Positions 56,562-64,000 of a stretch of DNA of 64,000 nucleotides are shown here, one piece after another. The notes below the pieces were generated by a model. It was not told the DNA's origin and did no database searches. It saw only the letters and a program-made list of their open reading frames with translations. The stretch spans positions 685,042 through 749,041 of the forward strand of contig NW_006766890.1 in NCBI RefSeq assembly GCF_000275845.1. Direction: 5' to 3'. Made by a program: the position numbers and the translations under genes. This DNA is from Dichomitus squalens LYAD-421 SS1 (Eukaryota; Basidiomycota; Agaricomycetes; Polyporales; Polyporaceae). Each line of letters opens with the position of its first letter. Within the stretch, counting starts at the first letter, position 1.

Positions 56562-57909
56562 TACTTGACAAGAGCAGCGGGCAAGTCCATCAGGCGGATG
56601 GTCGTGGCAGGAGCAAGAGCGGGCGGGAATAGATTCAGATGTAAGCTGGTGTATATAGTGCGCGACCCCGCCGTGGGGCAAACGATCGTGAACACAAACG
56701 GCTTCACCAGGCTGCCCAGCGCCTTCTCTCCCAGCCCCGTTAGGCAGCGCCTCCGATGACCGCGGTCCCAGAGGTCCCCTTCCGCCGTATCGAGCCGGCT
56801 GCGGGTAGCCTACCTGTAAGCGCTCTTCTAGAAACAGTACTAATGTTGCTCTACGCAACAGTTCCGAGTCCAGAGTAATGACGCTCGCAAGAAACAGTGC
56901 ACGCCTAATCCTATCTTAAGGAACTCCCCTTCGGCTTGACCTGAAATACACACAGAGCACGGCGGCATCCACAAGACCGACCCTGCAAACCATGGTAAGC
57001 GAAGAGCGTTGAATCGATCATTTCAGCTACAGTAATACCCCAGTCCTTTTGACAGCCTGTCTTTATTCCTCTGCCAATAGAGGTGTTCCCTGTTATGTCC
57101 GGTATCTTATACCGGACTGCATACATAGCAAGTACTTAGGTGTTATGTGTCTTCGTAACTTTTGGGGCGGGAACCACAACAGCATGAAGAACGAGCTCTA
57201 TCAGCTGGACAAGCTATTTTCGGGCCTCCACTAGTCCTTTTGACACCTGGCGTAGCTCAAAGTTTCCCGTTACAGGCAACATTTTGGCTATGTAAGCGCT
57301 GGAACAAGCATACGCTCAACTCTCTGAGTACTGCTCGTGGATGCGATATTGGAGGGTCTAATAGACTGAGGCACCAAATTTTCTCCTTGGTACCAAAGGG
57401 AAATGTGGATGCAGTATGGGTACCATGGGTGCATTTCGGGAGAACAGCAGACGACGTCAAAACCGGCCTTTTTTGACCACTGAAGCACCGCTCGCTCGAA
57501 TTGCTTTGAGTGCGAGGTGCCCAAACTGGGGCATAGAACGCCCATAACGCCGTTCGATGATGCCAGATGCTCCCGGAGGCAGGGAAACGAGGTGGACAAG
57601 TAGAAATGACACTGTCAGACCCGTCACCGAGCTCGTATGCTCGCTCAGTACGCGGGGTCCCGGGCCGTCTTATCTCACAGAGCGCTTCTAGTTCTCATGG
57701 GACGTCGATACAGCAGATCTAATCATAAGCCGTCCTCAGTGTCTTATGGTCACTGTCGCTGGTGTTCCATGCTCCCGAGTGTCTATCGTCGTTTCCCATG
57801 GGCTCCCATACGCTTATCGACGAAATTGAGCCACCGAGGGCGTCCCAAGCGTACAGCTGACCGCTCTCACTCACCGACCACCACCTTCGCCCGTCGTCTG
57901 CAACACACC
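56562..57909. other. Divergent intergenic region with possible LINE relic
   Basis: This 1.35-kb gap lies between the divergent starts of the Ser-rich orphan (-) and the aldehyde dehydrogenase (+). A minus-strand frame at 57288-57599 contains QWSKKAGFDVVCCSPEMHPW, loosely like the W-x-G-x-x-x-D/K-x-E-x-x-H segment of Tad-type LINE reverse transcriptases, so a short decayed fragment is possible. A perfect 9-bp inverted repeat with a 3-nt loop sits at 57097-57117. No intact gene is seen. Confidence 0.35.
57097..57117. repeat. Perfect 9-bp hairpin repeat
   Basis: GTCCGGTAT at 57097-57105 and ATACCGGAC at 57109-57117 are exact reverse complements with a CTT spacer. It lies in the gap between the Ser-rich orphan and the aldehyde dehydrogenase. 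Function unknown; it could be a regulatory palindrome or chance. Confidence 0.55.
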
Positions 57910-60900
57910 ATGGCTAAGCCAGTGACGCTCACCATCCCCGCCACAGGCAAACAGATCACCGTGCCGACGGGGCTGTTCATCAACAACGAGTTTGTGCCCT
58001 CCGTCGACTCGACCGAGACCATCCAGTAAGTGCATCTGCGCGCTCGCGGACATTGCCTCCGCGATCGACGACGGGGGAATTGTGTCGTCTCCGCATGCTG
58101 AGCACGCCTTTGGACTCACCTGCAGGTGCATTAATCCGGCGACAGAAGAAGTGATCTGCTCGGTAGTCGCAGGTGAGCGTCTTACAGCCAATCATCATGC
58201 TCGTTCGCCGTCGCCGCTGCAGATCGCACGGCGAGGCCGCCCGAGGCCGCCCCGATCGTCCGATCCAAGATCGCGGAGGTTCGGATCCCTTCACCGCACG
58301 ACATACGATGTCGGATGCACGACTACCCAACGAACGTGGGCGTCGATGGACGCGCTGCATGCTCAATGTAGCTCCTTTCGTGCTATTTTCTAGGGTCCGA
58401 GCGGGACATCGACGTCGCGGTCGCCGCAGCTCGCAAGGCGTTCAAGACCACTTGGGGCAAGAACGTGACGGGTTTTGAGCGGTCCCGACTGATCAACAAG
58501 TTGGCCGATCTCATCGAGCGCGACGCGCAGGAGCTTGCGGAGCTCGAGACCCTCAACAACGGCAAGCCAGTCAAGATCGCTCGGTATGTCGTCACGCGCC
58601 GCCCAGCGTGTTCGATGCGTGATGACTGGACCCAATTCGTTGCACAGCGACTTCGACATCGGCGACAGTGTCCAGTGCCTCCGCTACTATGCTGGCTGGG
58701 CGGACAAGATCCTCGGACAGGTCGGTACATTCCCAGTTTTGGCGAGCGCGCCAAGTGCGTAGTGACTGGGTGGTCCTGCGCGTACATTTCCTCGAGCAGT
58801 CTCTCTGCGTCTGGCAGGAGCTTTTCCAGGAGCAAACAAGAGAATAAAATTTCTCGGTCCATTCTGTGTGAAGTATCGTGAGCTGACGATCGAGATTGTC
58901 TGGGACAGGCTATTGAGGTGGACAACAAGACCAAGCTCGCGTTCACCAGACACGATCCCATCGGCGTCTGTGGTCAGATGTGTGTCTGCATACGCTGTGT
59001 TGTGTACTTTGGTTGACCACGATCTGCGGCCATAGCATTCCATGGAACTACCCCATCAACATGTGGTCAGTGACACGCATTGCTCAAAGTCAGAAGAACC
59101 GCTCAGAGTTTGACATTGACAGGTCATGGAAGGTCGCACCGGCTCTTGCCTGTGGTTGTACCATCGTCATGAAGCCCTCAGAGATCACCCCTTTGACCGC
59201 TTTGGTGAGTCTGATTGGATCAATTTGGCGCATCTCTTCCCGCATCACTCGGCCATAGGCCTTCATTCACACCTAGACCGGCGTACGCGACTGACGTTTT
59301 GAGGTCGCAATAGTCTGTGCTTCAAATTGTTCCCTAGCACCGCGATTGGTCGACACTTGCGTCACATCTCTCGGAGACCGCACTCCGAGAGATCGTCGCA
59401 TCCCTTGCCTTTATGGGCGGCCTTCGTGCGGGACGTCCAAGCGTTGTACGGCCAGGTACCCGATCATCTTCGTTGTACCTTGCGCCTTCCGCGTTCATTT
59501 CACTCGTGTCTCCCGAGGCTTTCCCGTCGGGCCTCTCTTCGAACTTACCGAACACGGGGAGCTCCCCGCACGCCGGGTCCTTGTATTTTGCGTTAGAGTT
59601 TGCTTCTTCACGGCAGAAGGTCTTCTGCATGTCACAGAACTACCTGCATTCTGGATAGCGTTCCGACGTTCTGCTGCACGGTACCGGCACCCGATGCAGG
59701 ATGCCTCCCCCCGCATCTCTTCCCACATATACCTCCATACTGACCAAGCACGCCCACCAGAAACTCTCTGAGCTCATCGTCGAGGCCGGGTATGGTTCTG
59801 CTTCACTCCGCACTGCGCGCAGGCTCTTATCGTTCCTCTCTCGCTGGCGACCCCCGCGGCAGGTTCCCTCCTGGCGTCGTCAACACCGTTCCATCTCTTG
59901 GCTCCGTCGGCGGCGCCGCGCTCTCGAGCCACAAGGATGTCGACAAGGTCGCGTTCACCGGGAGCACTGTGACCGGGCGGAAGATCATGGAGGCTGCCGC
60001 CAAGAGCAACCTCAAGAAGGTATGTCTCATTTGAAGGGGGAGAAGGGGCTGTCTCCGGTCAGGGAAGCTGATATCATGTTCTGCTCCGTTGTGCTAGGTC
60101 AGCTTGGAATTGGGTGGCAAGTCGCCACAGATCGTCTTCGAGTCTGCTGACTTGGACCAAGGTAAGCCGTCGCAGATGCTATCGTGCAGTCCACCAGCCC
60201 CAGAGACGGGAGACTGCCATGGGCAGTAGATTGGAATATCGATAAGGGAATAAGGGACTGACTTGCGAGTTTGACGCAGCTGCGAACTGGGTCGCGCTCG
60301 GTATCCTTTACAACACGGGCCAGGATTGCACCGCGGGCTCCCGGCTCTTTGTGCAGGACACTATCTACGAGAGATTCATCGAGGTATGCAACCTAGCGTA
60401 CCTGACTTGAGCGTCGGGCGAACCCCCATGGCTAACTCATACACATTCGACGTCGTACAGATTGTGGTGCAGAAGTTCAAGCAGTTGAAGATCGGCAACG
60501 GCTTCGACGAGTCCAGCGGTGGTGGTCCTGTGGTAAGCGATACCGACTTTCCTCCGACGTCACGTCTGGGCTCGTGGCCTCGGACGGGATGCGACCATCA
60601 AGCCCAAAGGGTGCTGCAATTCAGTTCTCGCTTGGCACCTAGCGAGACATGGCACCATCAGTGCAGACTCATGAACCATTACGAGCCGTTGACGGCCTTT
60701 ACAGCCGGAATTCCCGCTGACCACACTTTGGTTAATGTGCAGGTGTCGAAGATGCAGTATGACAAGATTTTCTCGTACATAGAATCCGGCAAGCAGGCCG
60801 GCGCGAGATGCGTCTTAGGAGGAGAAAAACGCCCTGGGAAGGGTTACTTCGTGGATCCTACTGGTGAGCGTTAGTGGGCCGTTCCTGTGTACACCATCGG

Positions 60901-61940
60901 GCTAAGCTTGAGTACGCCCAGTCTTTGTCGACGTAAAGCCGGATATGAAAATCGTTAGTTCGGAGGAAGGCTAGCCAGACCCGATCGGCTATCGCTGACC
61001 TTTGGGATTTCGGTCATAGGTTAGGGACGAGATCTTCGGGCCCGTGCTGGCCGTAGCGCGGTTTGCTACCGAGGAGGAAGCTGTCGAGCTCGCCAATGAC
61101 ACCAGCTACGGCCTTGGAGCCGGCTTGCATTCCAGTGCGTCGCATCTTCATCTTACGTTATCTTCTCCTTGCGCCCACGGCGCTGTATGGTCTGTGTATA
61201 TTTGTACCACCCCCCTGTGCGGGTCCGTCCACGGCCATGCCTGCCCTCTGATACGCCCATCCTTGATCTACAAGGAGGCGAAGTCACATCATTAATTCCA
61301 GGGCTTGTTTCCGCTGACAGGCGCCGCAACGGGAATCCAGCCTCTGGGCAATGTCTTTGTTTCCATATAAACCTCCAGCCTCGCCTGGCTACTTTACTGA
61401 CTAAAATTCCATCCACTACAGACGATGCGAGCCAATGTATGCGCGTTTCTCAGGCGCTGGAAGCGGGGACGGTGAGTCACAGACTACAGTTCGATTCGTT
61501 CAGAGGCGAATTGGAGCAAGCGATGTTGTGCAGCTCGGCAGCTCTGTCGTCTTACATCACCATGAGCTATGGCGCGGTGCAGGACAGATCGGTGTCGTCA
61601 ACCGTGCTGCGTATACTGATTGCTCGCTTGCGTTCGCGCTATCTCTTCCAGGTATGGGTGAATCAGTATAACCTCCTCAACAATAATGTCCCGTTCGGTG
61701 GTAAGAAGCAGAGCGGAATCGGTGAGCTATTCTAACAGACCGTATGCGGAAGGCCCTCGCCGTTGTTGGCATCTAGCGAACAGCGGGATTGGCTAACCAA
61801 AGGCTGTGAACCTCGGGAAGGAGCGCTAATTGTGGTCCGTGCGCCTAGGTCGCGAGCTCGGAAGTTACGCCCTCGAAGAGTATACCTCTGTAAAGGCAAT
61901 TCACTGGAACTACGGCGAGAAGCTCGACTGGCCGTTGTGA
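57910..61940 (+). CDS. NAD(P)-dependent aldehyde dehydrogenase
   Basis: The enzyme oxidises aldehydes to carboxylic acids. Eighteen exons fit to 504 residues: 57910-58025, 58126-58172, 58394-58583, 58648-58720, 58909-58979, 59036-59065, 59123-59204, 59761-59789, 59863-60019, 60098-60161, 60280-60383, 60461-60532, 60743-60863, 60922-60953, 61020-61134, 61422-61471, 61652-61721 and 61849-61940. Key blocks are [58 protein letters not shown], the catalytic glutamate in [10 protein letters not shown], the catalytic cysteine in [28 protein letters not shown], and the end [20 protein letters not shown]. No presequence is visible ([20 protein letters not shown]), so it is probably cytosolic. Introns are far longer than elsewhere in the window, up to 556 nt. 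The substrate, acetaldehyde or another, cannot be told from sequence. Confidence 0.94.
59366..59393. repeat. Perfect 11-bp hairpin inside ALDH intron 7
   Basis: ATCTCTCGGAG (59366-59376) and CTCCGAGAGAT (59383-59393) are exact reverse complements around a 6-nt loop, ACCGCA. The hairpin lies 161 nt into the 556-nt intron 7 of the aldehyde dehydrogenase gene. It might shorten the effective intron length for splicing, or be part of an inserted element; both are inference. Confidence 0.7.
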
Positions 61941-63376
61941 AGTGTTTTGACGTATCGTTTGGGATATGGACGCCGTAAGAAAGACGTGTACGAATATCGT
62001 GTTCCTCGCGCCCGTGTGGTTGCTTAGCGGCCGGGTGCCAATCGGATTTTGCGTTCTTGACGTCGTGATTTCAGCATCGCGCCTGTTCCACCTCTCACAA
62101 GCATCCGGTGCTCCGTCCTTGTCTCATGGCTCGCGAGTTCGCACCTCGGTGTGATTATTCACCGCCAACATCGTCCCCAGCTATGATCCTCTGCTCAGCC
62201 CAACACGTTCAGCAATGCTCGGTACAAAATACAATTGCAACAGTTCATTAATCTGCTGGCAACAAGCGTAGGAAAAGAGTACGGCTTGCTTTGCTCAGCC
62301 AAGGCATCAGGAGGTGGCATCGTTCGGTATCGGAAGCAATGGACGTGGTGAGTAGTATGCGATCACTACTGTGGATGTGTTCAGTGCTTGGGACAACGGA
62401 CGGCCAAGACGTCAAAGATCGAAGGACTTGAACGGATGGGAGGCGCTGTTCGTAGCAGAAGACTAGCGGCGTGGCCATCATCAAAACTCCTTCCAGCGAA
62501 GCCTGTTTAAACCCTAGGATTATGGATCGTTTGCCGCACCTATGGTTGTAGGATAATGCATGCGTGCCCCTATCCCTCCATCACAGTCCTGTGCTCCTTC
62601 ATACTAGCTGAGCAGTATTCGACAATGCAACATCGCGATATCACTCCATTAACCATCTAGTGCGAGCTATACGCATTTTCGATTCGACAGAAGCCCACCT
62701 CTAATTCTGGTGTACTAAGCTCTCACAATGACGGGACCTTGGAATCAGCTATGCACCCTTGCGCCGCGCATTTGCAAATTAGCCTAGAGTGGTGCTGCAA
62801 GACTGCGGGTTGGTGCGCCTGATTGGCTAGAGAAGGGGTGCTAGAGGGCAGCGTCTGGAGAGATTTCAACCAAGGGAGACTGCAGAGCTTGGATGGAGAC
62901 GGGGCATCAACTTGGGGAAATGAAACGATTAGGTCGCCGCGTTTTTCACGAAGCCCACCTATACGATGCGGAGATTCGGAGAACGAATGCCTCTGTACCG
63001 GGCATTCTGAAATTGGCGAGCTGTTCAAGTCTTCTATTGCGGGTGCAGCCGCGAGAGGATGAGAGGGGGGGGTCTATACATAGGGATAAGAGGGGATGGC
63101 CTCGGAATGTAGGGATCGATACAAGCGGACTACAAATACATTGAGGACGAAAAGTTGTGACGAGACTGTCTATCCGCTACATGATATACGGGATGCCTTC
63201 TATTGGCGAAGACTAGGATGTGATATAAATATATGCTACATTGGGAAGAACAGCCATCTAGTAAGTGCAGAAGGCAATAGGGGAAAAGACGGAGAGAATG
63301 AGAAAGAGAATGGAGGAGAGAGTCAATGTCACAACGATGTCCCAAACTTAATGTCCTATTGTTCAAGAAAGGTAAT
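61941..63376. other. Convergent intergenic region, no gene seen
   Basis: About 1.4 kb between the 3' ends of the aldehyde dehydrogenase (+) and the Gln/Gly-rich gene (-). Frames of up to about 100 codons occur on both strands without domains or matching splice sites. The right part is AT-richer. No RNA gene or repeat was recognised. Confidence 0.45.
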
Positions 63377-64000
63377 CTAGTTGGCACCAGGATAGGTTTG
63401 GTCCTGGTAAGTCATATGCTATGGAGTGGTAATGCAGAGTTATAGCGCTAGTGAGTAAGGCGGACATAGTCGTGCTCGGACAATCACGTACAGGGTTCTC
63501 CGCCCATTGGCTAGCGACGTCGGCAGGGATCATTTGCCCGCTGGCTGGGTCAAAAAACACTTGCTGCTGTGGAGCGAACTGACCCATATATGCCGCGCTA
63601 GTGTACCGAGGGCATCGGCGGTGCTTCGATCAGGGCCATTACGAAAGGGTGAAAGAGCCGAGACGTACGTCTGTTGATCCCCTCCGGCCATAGTAGCTAG
63701 TTGAGCCGCCTGATAAGCGTACGTTGGATCTCCGGCGGGAACAGCATGCCCGTATGCGTTGTATGACGTCCCGACTTGCTGTCCCTGCTGCGCATAGCCT
63801 TGCGAGACAAACATATCACCTGCCTGACCCATACCACCCCCCTGCGCGAAGGCGGCTTGCTGGCTGTAGCCTTGAGGGTATGCCATCGGAACACCGGCAT
63901 AGCTCTGATTTTGGCTTGCTTGTGCCCCCTGCGGAGTATATGGGCTGACCGGCGACGAGTTAGGGGAGCTGGCTTGCCAGCCCTGGGGCGCGGGATACGC
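63377..64000 (-). CDS. Gln/Gly/Tyr-rich protein, 3' part (runs off the window)
   Basis: Only the C-terminal part is in the window; the 5' part lies beyond base 64000. The exons encode SPVSPYTPQGAQASQNQSYA, MAYPQGYSQQAAFAQGGGMG and GHAVPAGDPTYAYQAAQLAT, then after an intron AAYMGQFAPQQQVFFDPASG and QMIPADVASQWAENP. After a last intron it ends DQTYPGAN at 63377. Removing both introns gives one continuous frame. The low-complexity Q/G/Y/A composition suggests a disordered, perhaps RNA-associated tail. The identity cannot be given without the upstream domains. Confidence 0.7.

Overview
The window is nuclear DNA from a basidiomycete fungus, most likely an agaricomycete. Genes are intron-rich, with introns mostly 48-65 nt long and GT...AG ends. 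Coding DNA is GC-rich. Several protein families are typical of mushroom-forming fungi, for example a DUF6534 membrane protein and a fused LeuCD isopropylmalate isomerase. There are no operons, CRISPR arrays, rRNA or tRNA genes, and no intact transposon. All gene models were built by reading exons by eye and joining them at phase-compatible splice sites, so products are much surer than the exact start codons of poorly conserved N-termini.

Layout. 0.5-2.9 kb: uroporphyrinogen decarboxylase (-) divergent from a Shg1/BOD1 COMPASS subunit (+). 3.6-5.2 kb: a DUF6534 membrane protein (-), followed by a gene-poor stretch to 9.1 kb. 9.1-9.9 kb: mitochondrial ribosomal protein L7/L12 (+). 11.3-14.3 kb: the CCR4-NOT subunit Not3/5 (-). 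15.4-17.5 kb: a Bem1-type SH3-SH3-PX-PB1 polarity scaffold (+). 19.1-25.0 kb: an 1881-residue cytoskeletal protein with a long charged helix, an SxIP motif and a GAR domain (+). 25.5-27.4 kb: a Hei10-type meiotic RING protein in 15 exons, one of them 7 nt long (+). 27.8-31.5 kb: an orphan CUE-tailed protein (-). 32.0-34.8 kb: Leu1 (-). 35.6-36.6 kb: an Efm6-like lysine methyltransferase (-). 37.1-38.6 kb: a CBM48/AMPK-beta-like glycogen-binding protein (+). 39.1-42.7 kb: a prion-like RGG protein (-). 43.1-44.6 kb: Krr1 (-), divergent from an NCBP3-like cap-binding protein (+, 44.8-46.1 kb). 46.4-49.7 kb: Bol3 (-) divergent from Cox15 (+). 49.9-51.1 kb: proteasome alpha6 (-). 51.1-54.3 kb: gene-poor. 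54.3-56.6 kb: an orphan Ser-rich protein (-). 57.9-61.9 kb: an 18-exon aldehyde dehydrogenase (+). 63.4 kb to the end: the 3' part of a Gln/Gly-rich gene (-).

The genes are mostly housekeeping genes packed as divergent or convergent neighbours, and they do not form one pathway. Weak thematic links exist. Three are mitochondrial (L7/L12, Bol3, Cox15). Three concern RNA or ribosome metabolism (Not3, Krr1, NCBP3-like). Two concern cell polarity and microtubules (Bem1-like, GAR protein), and one concerns meiosis (Hei10). No clearly new multi-gene system is visible. The best leads are gene-structure oddities (a 7-nt microexon, a GC-AG intron, an intron directly after ATG, one gene with inflated introns carrying a perfect hairpin), the GAR/SxIP/charged-helix protein, and several large orphan proteins.
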